The notes beneath the pieces were generated by a model. The model searched no databases, had not been told where the DNA came from, and saw nothing but the letters and a program-made list of their open reading frames with translations. DNA of 61,739 bases from Longimicrobium sp. Its GTDB lineage: Bacteria; Gemmatimonadota; Gemmatimonadetes; Longimicrobiales; Longimicrobiaceae. A program made the translations under genes and the position numbers. This document shows, in pieces, positions 53,606-61,739 of the stretch (the first letter of the stretch is position 1; each line of letters opens with the position of its first letter). The stretch covers positions 1 through 61,739 of the forward strand of contig DASVTZ010000178.1 of NCBI GenBank assembly GCA_036387335.1, read 5' to 3'.

Positions 53606-55273
53606 TTAGATCGAAAGCTTCTGCGTAGCCGCCGACTGACGCCCGAGGTCGAGCATCATCAGCGTCCGCGTGGTGAAGATCGCGGTGAACATCGAGGCCA
53701 CCACGCCGAGTGCCAGCGTCACCGCGAAGCCGCGGATGGGGCCGGTGCCCGTGTAGAACAGGATTGCCGAGGTGATCAGGGTGGTCACGGCCGAGTCGAT
53801 GATCGCCCGCAGCGCGTGGTGGAACCCTTCGTTGATCGCCGTCTTGGTGTTGCGCCCCGCGTCCAGCTCCTCGCGGATGCGCTCGAAGATCAGCACGTTG
53901 GCGTCCACCGCCATCCCCACCGAGAGGATCAGTCCCGCGATCCCGGGGAAGGTCAGCGTGGCGTCCAGCGCGGCGAGCATCCCCAGGGTAAGGAGAACGT
54001 AGATGGCGAGCGCCACCACCGAGAGGAAGCCGGAGCGCTTGTACACGCCCACCATGATGAGCACCACCGCCACGATCCCCACGATGCCGGCGATGATCCC
54101 GTGGTTGATGGAGTCGGCGCCGAGCGAGGGGCCCACGCTGCGCTCTTCCACGATGCGCAGCGGCACCGGAAGGGCGCCGGCACGGAGCACCAGCGCGAGC
54201 TCGGAGGCGTCCTCCAGCTTGGCGCTCCCCATGTCGATCTGCCCGTGCGAGCCGATCTGGCCGCGGATGCTGGGCGCCGTGTAGACGCGGTCGTCCAGCA
54301 CGATCGCCATCTGCTCGTTGATGTGCGCGCCGGTCGCCTTCTCGAACTTGCGGCCCGCCGCGCGGCTCAGCTCGAAGCTCACCACGGGGCGGCCGAACTG
54401 GTCGCCCTGCGCCTGCGCGTTCTGCAGGTTCTCGCCGGTCATGATCGCCGCGTTGTCCACGAACCAGAGCGTGCGGTACTCCGGGTTCTCCTCCGCCTCG
54501 GGAACGGCCCACAGCATCGTGGTGCCGCGCGGCAGGGCGCGCTGCACCTCGGGGTGGCGCAGCCAGCGGGCGACCTGCGCCGTGTCCGACGTCTTCACCG
54601 CGAGCGCGCCGGGCTCGCCGGGGGCCAGCTTGGAGCTGAACGGGGTGCCCGCGGCCGCGGCGTCGGGCTTGTCGCCCTTGGCTCCGGTGGTGTTCGCGGC
54701 GACCGCCGTGCTGTCGCCGGCGCTGTCGGGGCGGGCGCTGTCCGCCTTGGGCGCCGTCTGCAGGATCCCGCCGACCGGGTTCGCGGGAGCCTCGGCGGCG
54801 CCGGGCTTCGACGCGTCGGGGAACGCGCGGGCGACCGCGGCGTCCAGGCGCGGCAGGGCGCCCTGCAGCTCGGTGAGCGGCCGGACGATCTGGAACTCCA
54901 GGAACGCGGTCTTCTGGAGGACTTCCTTGGCGCGGCTCTGGTCCTGGAGCCCCGGAAGCTCCACGATGATGCGGTCGTTGCCGGCCTTCTGCACCACCGG
55001 CTCGGTGGTGCCCAGCTCGTCGACGCGCATGCGAACCACCTTCAGCGCACGCTCCACGGCGTCCGCGCGCTCCGACGGAGCGAGCTTGGCGCGGGAATCA
55101 TCCAGCTCCAGGGCGTAGTGGCTCCCGCCCTGGAGGTCCAGGCCGAGGGTGACAATCTGCCCGATGCGCTTGCCGGTCGTGTCCTCCCGCAAGTAGTTGC
55201 GGTACAGGAAGAACGAGCTGGCCGCGATGGCCAGGAGGATGAGCGCCACGCGGGCTCTTAGCGTCTGAAACAT
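53606..55273 (-). CDS. secD: Protein translocase subunit SecD
   Basis: A 555-residue membrane protein. The first membrane helix is at about 8-26 and the periplasmic part begins at GLDLQGGSHYALELDD. The C-terminal membrane domain has GMAVDANVLIFERIREEL, typical of SecD. Between residues about 150 and 225 is an Ala/Pro/Asp-rich insert of low complexity, not part of the family core. It lies upstream of secF, in the usual order. The gene has no clear promoter in the 225 bases upstream. Confidence 0.95.
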   Translation of the reverse strand: MFQTLRARVALILLAIAASSFFLYRNYLREDTTGKRIGQIVTLGLDLQGGSHYALELDDSRAKLAPSERADAVERALKVVRMRVDELGTTEPVVQKAGNDRIIVELPGLQDQSRAKEVLQKTAFLEFQIVRPLTELQGALPRLDAAVARAFPDASKPGAAEAPANPVGGILQTAPKADSARPDSAGDSTAVAANTTGAKGDKPDAAAAGTPFSSKLAPGEPGALAVKTSDTAQVARWLRHPEVQRALPRGTTMLWAVPEAEENPEYRTLWFVDNAAIMTGENLQNAQAQGDQFGRPVVSFELSRAAGRKFEKATGAHINEQMAIVLDDRVYTAPSIRGQIGSHGQIDMGSAKLEDASELALVLRAGALPVPLRIVEERSVGPSLGADSINHGIIAGIVGIVAVVLIMVGVYKRSGFLSVVALAIYVLLTLGMLAALDATLTFPGIAGLILSVGMAVDANVLIFERIREELDAGRNTKTAINEGFHHALRAIIDSAVTTLITSAILFYTGTGPIRGFAVTLALGVVASMFTAIFTTRTLMMLDLGRQSAATQKLSI

Positions 55274-55498
55274 CGGAGAGTACGGACTCCCGGAGGGGGG
55301 TTGGAGGAAACGCCGGTAACCATGGAAGCGATTGTCGCGCGAGAAGTTGCAAAACTAACCCCCGCCGCGCTCCCCCGTCAACCTGCGACGGCGGCGCGCG
55401 GCGGTAGGGCCGGTGCTCACAACGCGTTGCCAGCGGCACGATTAACCCCGCGCGGCATCGGTACACGCGCCGCCGCGCAAGGGTCCCGCCGGGGCGAT

Positions 55499-57094
55499 CT
55501 ACCCGCGGCGGCCGGTGTTGATGACGTTGATCTTGCGCACGCGCACCGGCGGGCACCCGTGCGACACCGCGTTGGACTGCGACGGCTGTCCCTTGCCGTC
55601 GTTGAAGGAGCCGCCCACGAAGTAGCTGCTACGTCCGCCGATGCCGTCCACCGCGTTCCAGAACTCGGGCGTCCTCATCTGGTACGCCACGTCCTTGAGC
55701 ATGCCGCCGACCTTGCCGTTCTTGATCTCGTGGAAGGTCTGCCCGCCGAACTGCGCGTTGTAGCGCTGCTGGTCGATGGAGTACGAGCCGCGCCCCTCAA
55801 TCAGAATGCCGTCCTGCACGCCGCCCACCAGCTCGTCCAGCGTGACGTCGCGCTCGGGGTTAGGCATCAGGTTGACGTTGGGCATGCGCTGGAACTGCAC
55901 GTCGCTCCAGCTCTGCGCGTACGAGTTGCCGTGGCTGCGCACCGGCTTCCCCTGCTGCCGGTACCAGTCCGCCAGCAGCGGCGCCTGCTCGCGCGTCGTC
56001 TGCAGGTCGTTGAGGATGCCGTTCTTGACGATCAGGTACTCGTCCGGCCGCACGCCTTCGTCGTCGTACCCCACCGTGGCCAGCGAGCCGGGGGCGCTGC
56101 GCTCCGCCTGGATGTTGAAGTTGGCGGGCCCGTAGCGGAACTTCCCCAGGAAGTCCTGGATGGGGCTGATGAACGACGTCCCCGCGAAGTTGGCCTCGTA
56201 CCCCATGATGCGGTCCAGCTCGGTGGGGTGCGCGATCGACTCGTGGATGGTGAGGAAGAGGTGCGAGGGGAGGAGCACCAGGTCGAAGCGCCCCGGCTCC
56301 ACCGGCCTCGCGGAAAGCTTCTTGACGGCGTCCTCCGCCCAGCGCGATGCGTTCTCCGCCAGCCGCGATGCGCGCACGTGCTCGTACCCCAGCCCCATCG
56401 GCTGCACGTCGGTGGACATGCGCGTCTGGAAGTCCGATCCATCGGCCGACACCGCCGTTACGTTCATCTGCGGATACGACCGGAAGATCGTCTGCGTGAT
56501 GTACGATCCGTCCGTGTTGGCGTACGTCTTTTCTTCGCGGAGGAAGAAGACGGACGACGTGACGAAGCGCGCGCCCTGCACTCGGAGCGCGGCCTCATTG
56601 GCGCCCAGCAGCAGCGCCACCTTTTCCTCGATGGCGATGTCGAACGGGTCGGTCTGGATCGGCGAGCGCCAGGTGACGTCGCGATGCACCTCCGCGGGGG
56701 CGAGCTCCACGGGGCGGCGCAGGGTGGCCGCGCTGGCCCGCGCCTGCGACGCCGCCGACCGCGCCACCCGCTCCACCTCCTCCAGCGTCAGGTCGCGCGA
56801 CGCGGCGAACCCCCACGCCCCGTTCACCAGCGCCCGCACCCCGAACCCGAACGTCTCCCCGTCGTCGAAGCCGGTAATGCGCCGCTCGCGCGTGGCGATC
56901 GACTGGCTGCGGTTGCGGGTGATGCGCACGTCCGCGTAGCTCGCGCCGGCCCTGCGCGCCGCATCCAGCGCGCGCCCGGTGAGCGCCTTGTAGTCCGGGT
57001 CATCGTGCAGCTGCCCCGCGGCGCGGAGCTGCGACGGCGCGAGCGCCAGCGCGGCGCCCCCTGCGCTGCGGAGGAGGAACTCTCTGCGTTTCAT
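55499..57094 (-). CDS. TldD/PmbA family metalloprotease, Tat-exported
   Basis: A 531-residue protein. The N-terminus MKRREFLLRSAGGAALALAP is a twin-arginine (Tat) signal, so it is exported folded. The core has SYADVRITRNRSQSI and HESIAHPTELDRIMG; HESIAH is a variant of the HExxxH zinc site of TldD. The C-terminal domain includes IEGRGSYSIDQQRYNAQFGG. TldD acts with TldE (PmbA), and no second gene of the family is seen next to it. Export distinguishes it from cytoplasmic TldD. Confidence 0.88.
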   Translation of the reverse strand: MKRREFLLRSAGGAALALAPSQLRAAGQLHDDPDYKALTGRALDAARRAGASYADVRITRNRSQSIATRERRITGFDDGETFGFGVRALVNGAWGFAASRDLTLEEVERVARSAASQARASAATLRRPVELAPAEVHRDVTWRSPIQTDPFDIAIEEKVALLLGANEAALRVQGARFVTSSVFFLREEKTYANTDGSYITQTIFRSYPQMNVTAVSADGSDFQTRMSTDVQPMGLGYEHVRASRLAENASRWAEDAVKKLSARPVEPGRFDLVLLPSHLFLTIHESIAHPTELDRIMGYEANFAGTSFISPIQDFLGKFRYGPANFNIQAERSAPGSLATVGYDDEGVRPDEYLIVKNGILNDLQTTREQAPLLADWYRQQGKPVRSHGNSYAQSWSDVQFQRMPNVNLMPNPERDVTLDELVGGVQDGILIEGRGSYSIDQQRYNAQFGGQTFHEIKNGKVGGMLKDVAYQMRTPEFWNAVDGIGGRSSYFVGGSFNDGKGQPSQSNAVSHGCPPVRVRKINVINTGRRG

Positions 57095-57176
57095 GCGCGG
57101 AGCGTGGGTGCGGGGATCGTCTGGGATGTGCCGGATGATACCGCACCCGCCCTCCGTCAGCAACGGGGGGCGCGCC

Positions 57177-58103
57177 TCACGCGATGGCCACCTGGAAGTC
57201 GAAGCCCGTCCCTCCCCCGGCTGGCTCCTCGTCCCGCTCCATAGCATCCACGGTGGCGGCGGAGGGCACCTTCCCGGGCAGGAACGCCAGGCTCAGCACG
57301 TACCCCAGCACCGAGCTTCCGCCGTAGCCCACGAGCGGCGTGGGATAGTTGCCGAGCGCCGCGGCCAGCACCATCCCCAGCCACGCGACCGCGAACACGG
57401 CGCAGGCGTCGCCGCCGCGCGCGTCCAGCTTCCGCCCCGCGAGCGCCGGGACGGCGAGCAGGAGCGCGCCGCCCACGACGGCCACCCCCGCCAGCGGATG
57501 GACGCCGAACGACGTGTAGAGGATCCGGTCCACGTACGGCACCGCGGGCAGCGTGTCCGGGCGAACCACCGTCACCGCGAACCCCGCAACGGCGGCCCCG
57601 AGCGCCGCCAGCACCTCCTTGTCCGCCCTGCGCACCGCGAGCACCGCCAGCGATGCCGCGAGCACGGCCGACATCGCGCGGTCGGGCTGCGCCGCGAGCG
57701 CCACCGCGGCCACGATCATTCCCACCGTGGAGAGGACGTCCCGCCTGCGCGCGAACGCCACCAGCATCGACGGGAGGAGGATGAGGCTCATCTGAAGCGA
57801 CAGGCCTCCGACCCGGAACCAGCGGGAGGCACCCTCCACCGACGGGCCGAAGAGCGCCGTCGCGAGCAGCACCCCGCTGAAAGCCAGCACCACCACGGGC
57901 GGCATCATGCGCGCCTCCCCGGCAGCGGGGCGCAGCAGTCCCATGAACGCGAGCCCCATCAGCAGCGCCAGCACGTTGACGGCCAGGTAGAGCGACGGCG
58001 CGCCGGCGGCGGCCATGTACGCCATCCCCAGACCGGTGGCCGCGATGGCGCACGCGACCCCGGCGGCGCGCGGGTTCTCCAGCAGCGAATCCAGCTTCGG
58101 CAT
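57177..58103 (-). CDS. FtsW/RodA-like membrane protein
   Basis: A 308-residue protein with about eight to nine hydrophobic segments. EGASRWFRVGGLSLQMSLIL resembles the region of SEDS proteins with GAxRWI, and GNYPTPLVGYGGSSVLGYVL resembles the C-terminal PxPFxSYGGSS. SEDS proteins polymerise glycan strands of peptidoglycan and are usually longer (about 370-400 residues with ten helices). Here several parts seem shortened. Whether it is an active glycosyltransferase is uncertain. A short tail of about 35 residues ends the protein. Confidence 0.65.
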   Translation of the reverse strand: MPKLDSLLENPRAAGVACAIAATGLGMAYMAAAGAPSLYLAVNVLALLMGLAFMGLLRPAAGEARMMPPVVVLAFSGVLLATALFGPSVEGASRWFRVGGLSLQMSLILLPSMLVAFARRRDVLSTVGMIVAAVALAAQPDRAMSAVLAASLAVLAVRRADKEVLAALGAAVAGFAVTVVRPDTLPAVPYVDRILYTSFGVHPLAGVAVVGGALLLAVPALAGRKLDARGGDACAVFAVAWLGMVLAAALGNYPTPLVGYGGSSVLGYVLSLAFLPGKVPSAATVDAMERDEEPAGGGTGFDFQVAIA

Positions 58104-58187
58104 GTACTCTCCAGGAAGGATGGGGTGCGGTTCGGCCGTGACGAGCTCAGGGCCGGGGTCGGGGCGCCTGCGCGCCCACGGTTTTCA

Positions 58188-60878
58188 TCAGGCCGAGCGG
58201 AGCGCCTCGGCGGGATCGACGGCGGCGGCGCGGCGCGCGGGGAGCCAGCTCGCGACGAACGCGACGCCGAGGAGTGTGAGGGCGGTGAGGCCGAGCACCC
58301 ACGGGTCGGTCGCGCTCACGTCGTACAGCAGCCCGCGCAGCAGCCGCGTGAACGCGACCGCGCACGCCACGCCGATCGCCACGCCGACGGCGGCGAGGCG
58401 CAGGCCCCCGAGCGACACGGCGCGGCTCACGTCGGCGGGGCGGGCGCCGAGGGCCATGCGCACGCCGATCTCGCGCCGCCGCACGCTCACCCCGTACGCC
58501 ACCACGCCATACAGCCCCACCGCGCCCAGCGTCAGCGCCACGCCGCTGGCCACGCCGAGCAGCACCACGAGCGCGCGCGCGGGCGCCGACGCACGACTCA
58601 CCACATCGTCGAGCGTCCCCTCGTCGAAGGTCGGGAGCGCCGGGTCCAGCTCGCGCACGATGTGGCGGATGGCCCCGACCGTGGCGGCGGCGCGACCCGG
58701 CTCGGTGCGGGCGAGGAGCGCGACCAGGTACGGCGCGGTCGCGCTGTCCGCCCTCACCACGGGCAGGTACACGACGTCGTCGGCGGGCTTGTCGAGCGCC
58801 TCGTAGTGCACGTCCCCGGCCTCGCCCACCACCGTGCGCCACGCGCCGCCCGCCGTGCGGATGCGCTTGCCGACCGGGTTCTCGCCCCTCCAGTACCGCA
58901 CCGCGAAGGCCCGGCTCACGATCGCCTCGCCCGCGGCCCCCGCGTCGTCCATTGTCCCAAAGGTGCGGCCGCGCAGGAGCGGGATGCGGGCGGTGGCGAA
59001 GAAGTGGCTGTCGACCGTGACGGCGCCGTGCGTGACGCCCGCGGCCGGGGCCGGCAGCGGGCGATCTTCCACCTCGATCTCCGCGGTCCAGCGGTCGGTG
59101 CCCAGCGGCACCCGGTCGGTGACCGCCGCGTCGCGCACGCCGGGCACCGCGCGCACCCTAGCCAGCGCCTCCTGCATGAAAGCCGCTCTCGACGCGCCCG
59201 TCCCGTACTTCGCCAGCGGAAGGAGCACCCGCGAGACGGCGACGTCATCCGCCACGAAGCCGGGCGTGACCGCGTTCAGCCGCATCAGGCTGCGCGTCAT
59301 GAGCCCCGACGACGCCACGAGCACCAGCGCCACCGCCGTCTGCGCGACGACGAGCGCGTTGCGCGCGCGCTGGCGCCCCACGTCGCCGGCGGGCCCCCGC
59401 CCCGCTTCCCGCAGCACGGTGGCGATCTCCACGCGACGAGCACGCAGCAGCGGCAGGAGGCTCACGCACAGCGCGCACAGCACCGTGGCGCCGAGCGCAA
59501 AGGCCAGCGTGCGCCAATCCAACGCGACCTCGTGGAGGCGAGGCACCTGCCACGCGCCTCCCGCCCGCACCACGGCCCGCAGCGCTGCGGCGGCCAGCAG
59601 CGATCCGAGCGCACCGCCGAGCGCGCTGAGCAGCACCGACTCGGCCAGCGCCTGCGTCATCAGGCTGCGCGCGGGCGCACCCAGCGCGCCGCGCACGGCC
59701 AGCTCCACCTGCGCGTGCTCGGCGCGCACCAGGAAGAGCCCCGCCACGTTGGCGCACGCAACCACGAGCACGAGGAGCACGCTCGCCAGCAGCATCCAGA
59801 CGAGCCCCGCCGCGCGCCCCACGATGGCGTCGCGGAGCGACTCGACCCGCGGCACCACGTGCGCCTGCGCCAGGACGGACGCGGCGGGGTCGCCGGGGAA
59901 CTCGCCGGGGAGTAGCGCGAGCACGCGGGCCAGATCGGCGCGCGCCCCGGCCGAGGAGACGCCGTCGCGCAGCCGCCCCACGCCCACGAACCGGAAGCGC
60001 GCCGCCTCAGTGCCGATTGGATCGAGCGTGAGCGGGATCCAGAGGTCCACGCCGTTCGCCGGGTACGCGAAGCGCGGGGGCATGACTCCGACGATGGTGC
60101 GCGGCACCTCGTTGACCATAATCCGCCGCCCAATCACCCCGTGGTCGCCGTGGTACCGCTCGCGCCAGAGCCGGTCGGAAAGCAGGACGACGCGCGCCGC
60201 GCCCTCGCGATCTTCGCCGGGCCTGAAGCCCCTCCCCAGCGCCGGCCGCACCCCCAGCACGTCCAGCAGGTTCGCCGTGACCCGCGCGATGCGGGCGCGT
60301 CCCGGCGTCTCTCCCGGCGCGGAGGGCTCGATGTTGGCGTCCACGTTGTCCGCCCACCACGCGGCGATGCCGTCGAACGCGGCCGCGTGCCGTTGGTACA
60401 GCATCACCGTTGCGTCGGACTGGTCGACGTTGGAACGGCCGGCGAGGCTCGCGGTGTGGGTGAGCCGCACGAGCCGGTCCGATTTCGGGTACGGCAGCGG
60501 CTTTAGGAGCACGGCATCCACCAGGCTGAACGCCGCCGTCGTCGCGCCGATCCCGAGCGCCAGCACCAGCACCGCGGCGGCCACGAAGCCGGGTGCCCGC
60601 CGGAGCCGCCGCGCCGCCACGCGCAGGTCGTGGAGCAGCGACTCCAGCGCCATGGTGCCGCGCGCGCGGCGGCTCGCTTCCTTTACGCGGTCCAGGTGCC
60701 CGAACTCGGCGCGCGCACGGCGCAGCGCGTCCTGGCGCGAGAGCCCGGCGCGCTCGTGCCGCTCGGCCTCGCGCTCGATGTGGAAGTGCAGCTCCGCGTC
60801 AAGCTCGCGCTCGAGCCGGTCGCGGTCCAGCAGCGCGCGCATGCGGTAGCGCACGTCGCTCCAGAACTCGCTCAGCAT
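58188..60878 (-). CDS. Duplicated MacB-type ABC permease (ADOP family)
   Basis: An 896-residue membrane protein. Residues 1-70 hold the soluble amphipathic start ([20 protein letters not shown]) seen in the ADOP family. Next comes a first MacB core-periplasmic domain (about 100-330), four helices, a second periplasmic domain and a C-terminal FtsX-like part ending [18 protein letters not shown]. Such proteins lack their own ATPase partner nearby and are very common in Acidobacteria and Gemmatimonadota. It starts 5 bases after the PadR gene, so PadR probably controls it. Confidence 0.9.
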   Translation of the reverse strand: MLSEFWSDVRYRMRALLDRDRLERELDAELHFHIEREAERHERAGLSRQDALRRARAEFGHLDRVKEASRRARGTMALESLLHDLRVAARRLRRAPGFVAAAVLVLALGIGATTAAFSLVDAVLLKPLPYPKSDRLVRLTHTASLAGRSNVDQSDATVMLYQRHAAAFDGIAAWWADNVDANIEPSAPGETPGRARIARVTANLLDVLGVRPALGRGFRPGEDREGAARVVLLSDRLWRERYHGDHGVIGRRIMVNEVPRTIVGVMPPRFAYPANGVDLWIPLTLDPIGTEAARFRFVGVGRLRDGVSSAGARADLARVLALLPGEFPGDPAASVLAQAHVVPRVESLRDAIVGRAAGLVWMLLASVLLVLVVACANVAGLFLVRAEHAQVELAVRGALGAPARSLMTQALAESVLLSALGGALGSLLAAAALRAVVRAGGAWQVPRLHEVALDWRTLAFALGATVLCALCVSLLPLLRARRVEIATVLREAGRGPAGDVGRQRARNALVVAQTAVALVLVASSGLMTRSLMRLNAVTPGFVADDVAVSRVLLPLAKYGTGASRAAFMQEALARVRAVPGVRDAAVTDRVPLGTDRWTAEIEVEDRPLPAPAAGVTHGAVTVDSHFFATARIPLLRGRTFGTMDDAGAAGEAIVSRAFAVRYWRGENPVGKRIRTAGGAWRTVVGEAGDVHYEALDKPADDVVYLPVVRADSATAPYLVALLARTEPGRAAATVGAIRHIVRELDPALPTFDEGTLDDVVSRASAPARALVVLLGVASGVALTLGAVGLYGVVAYGVSVRRREIGVRMALGARPADVSRAVSLGGLRLAAVGVAIGVACAVAFTRLLRGLLYDVSATDPWVLGLTALTLLGVAFVASWLPARRAAAVDPAEALRSA

Positions 60879-60883
60879 CCCGG

Positions 60884-61216
60884 TCAGCCCATCTCGAGGA
60901 CCAGCGACACGGCGCTCGTGAGCCGCGCCCACGCGTGCGCCTCCGCATCCAACTGCCTGCGGCCGGAGCGGGTGAGTTCGTAGAACTTGGCCCTGCGGTT
61001 GTTCTCCGACGTGCCCCACGCGGCGGCGATCCACCCGCGCCGCTCCAGCCGGTGCAGCGCCGGATAGAGCGACCCCTGCGGCACCTGCAGCGCCTCCCTC
61101 GACACCTGCCGGATGCGCTCCGAAATCGCCCACCCGTGCATCGGCTCCACCGAGATGGCCTTCAGGATGAGCAGGTCCAGCGTCCCCTGCGGCAGGTCGA
61201 TCCGATCGTCGGTCAT
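60884..61216 (-). CDS. PadR family transcriptional regulator
   Basis: A 110-residue regulator with a winged-helix domain. The start [15 protein letters not shown], the helix [13 protein letters not shown], the [20 protein letters not shown] wing region and the C-terminal helix are typical of short PadR proteins. The family usually represses its neighbours, here the permease directly downstream. Two TCTACA elements, about 30 bases apart, lie in the upstream 50 bases (minus strand) and might be operator half-sites. Confidence 0.92.
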   Translation of the reverse strand: MTDDRIDLPQGTLDLLILKAISVEPMHGWAISERIRQVSREALQVPQGSLYPALHRLERRGWIAAAWGTSENNRRAKFYELTRSGRRQLDAEAHAWARLTSAVSLVLEMG

Positions 61217-61739
61217 GGCGTCCCTGTAGAGGTCGCGTATAGGATGCGGACTCTCTTGTAGAAGCGCAAGGGAAGTGGACTGGACAGGCGCTGCGAAGCT
61301 GGCAGGCGGATTAGAAGTGATGTGAAGTGCGCGGTGCAGTGGGTTAAATAGCAGTTATTTAGCCGATGTGGGTGATAACTCGGATGAGGGGGAGCGGCGC
61401 TGGTCGAGGGCCCTCACCCCCCCGGCCCCCCTCTCCCAAACTGCTGGGAGAGGGGGGAGATCGCCGTCATCCGCGCGCCGCCTGCGCGACGCTAAACGCG
61501 TGTCATCGCGCCCACCTCCGCCCCGCCGTGCCTCCGCCTTTCGCACCGATGCCGTAGGGGCAGACCTGCGTGTCTGCCCACCCCTGCCGCGCCCCGGACC
61601 TTCGCCCCCCGCACCCCGAACCCCGTAGGGGCCGCCCCACGTGGCTGCCCGTGCCCGCCCCGGCGCCGCCCCATGACACCGCACGCGAATGCACACGAAA
61701 CGCCCCTCCCCCAGGCGGTTTGGGGGGAGGGGCCGCGAG
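61217..61739. repeat. Composite repeat cassette at right edge
   Basis: 523 bases without a gene. The first 150 bases hold the PadR upstream region and a TAAATAGCAGTTATTTA palindrome near 61347. At 61408-61460 a relative of the GATAACA repeat has CTCTCCCAAACTGCTGGGAG in place of the centre. GTAGGGGCAGACCTGCGTGT is at 61553 and GTAGGGGCCGCCCCACGTGG at 61624. The last element, with CCCCTCCCCC and GGGGGGAGGGGCCGCGAG at 61705-61739, matches 23547-23580. The cassette is cut by the window edge. Confidence 0.75.

Noticed and set aside
55274-55498. Promoter or small RNA upstream of secD
   Set aside because: A TTGCAA and a GACAAT are present but spaced too closely; no hairpin or other signal supports a feature.

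Overview
The window is a high-GC stretch of bacterial chromosome, mostly housekeeping genes packed into tight operons. The gene set suggests a Gemmatimonadota-type bacterium, perhaps close to Longimicrobium. The hints are a roadblock/MglA GTPase pair, a PadR-controlled duplicated macrolide-type permease, bshA (bacillithiol synthesis), many periplasmic proteins whose signal peptides end in AAQ or a lipobox, and dense intergenic palindromic repeats. This placement is inference from style and gene content; no rRNA gene is present to confirm it.

Layout. 1-535 is the start of a Gly/Tyr-rich protein that runs off the left edge. 651-2027 is an AT-richer single gene resembling the N-terminal part of McrB-like proteins. 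2.2-5.3 kb holds dnaX, ybaB and recR, the classical recombination and replication cluster. 5.7-8.6 kb holds a small membrane protein, a roadblock protein, an MglA-type GTPase, a CDP-alcohol phosphatidyltransferase and a lysophospholipase-like hydrolase. On the minus strand, 8.8-17.0 kb is one long transcription unit: PfkB kinase, purM, an outer-membrane beta-barrel protein, ribD, ribE, ribBA, ribH, nusB and a glycosyltransferase. Many of its neighbours overlap by 4-8 bases.

17.1-19.3 kb holds fmdB and then a two-gene, defence-like cassette: an OLD/PARIS-type AAA ATPase and a frameshifted DUF3226 Toprim partner. 19.3-37 kb contains acyl-CoA mutase, biotin carboxyl carrier, biotin carboxylase and carboxyltransferase genes, which together suggest propionyl-CoA to succinyl-CoA metabolism. 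Among them lie a zinc-ribbon protein, a nucleotidyltransferase, a metzincin lipoprotein, RlmD-type RNA methylase, RDD, DinB and serine-hydrolase genes, and a putative DUF3990 ADP-ribosyltransferase toxin with a small partner gene (33.6-34.4 kb). 37-41 kb has two tandem subtilisin-like lipoproteins and a TonB-domain lipoprotein. 41.4-55.3 kb is core metabolism and information processing: rpsA, cmk, aroA, birA, nadC, bshA, miaA, mutL, tatD, secF and secD. 55.5-61.2 kb has a Tat-exported TldD-like protease, an FtsW-like membrane protein and the PadR/permease pair.

The least ordinary material is of two kinds. First, three AT-richer islands (0.65-2.0, 17.6-19.3 and 33.4-34.5 kb) each carry genes of defence or toxin type. 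Second, the intergenic regions carry several families of palindromic repeats, arranged as composite cassettes near 8.7, 23.4, 30.4, 41.2, 48.4, 51.5 and 61.5 kb. At 8.6-8.85 kb an inverted pair of these repeats supplies the last codons and the stop codon of two convergent genes. No transposase, integrase, CRISPR array, tRNA or rRNA gene was seen.
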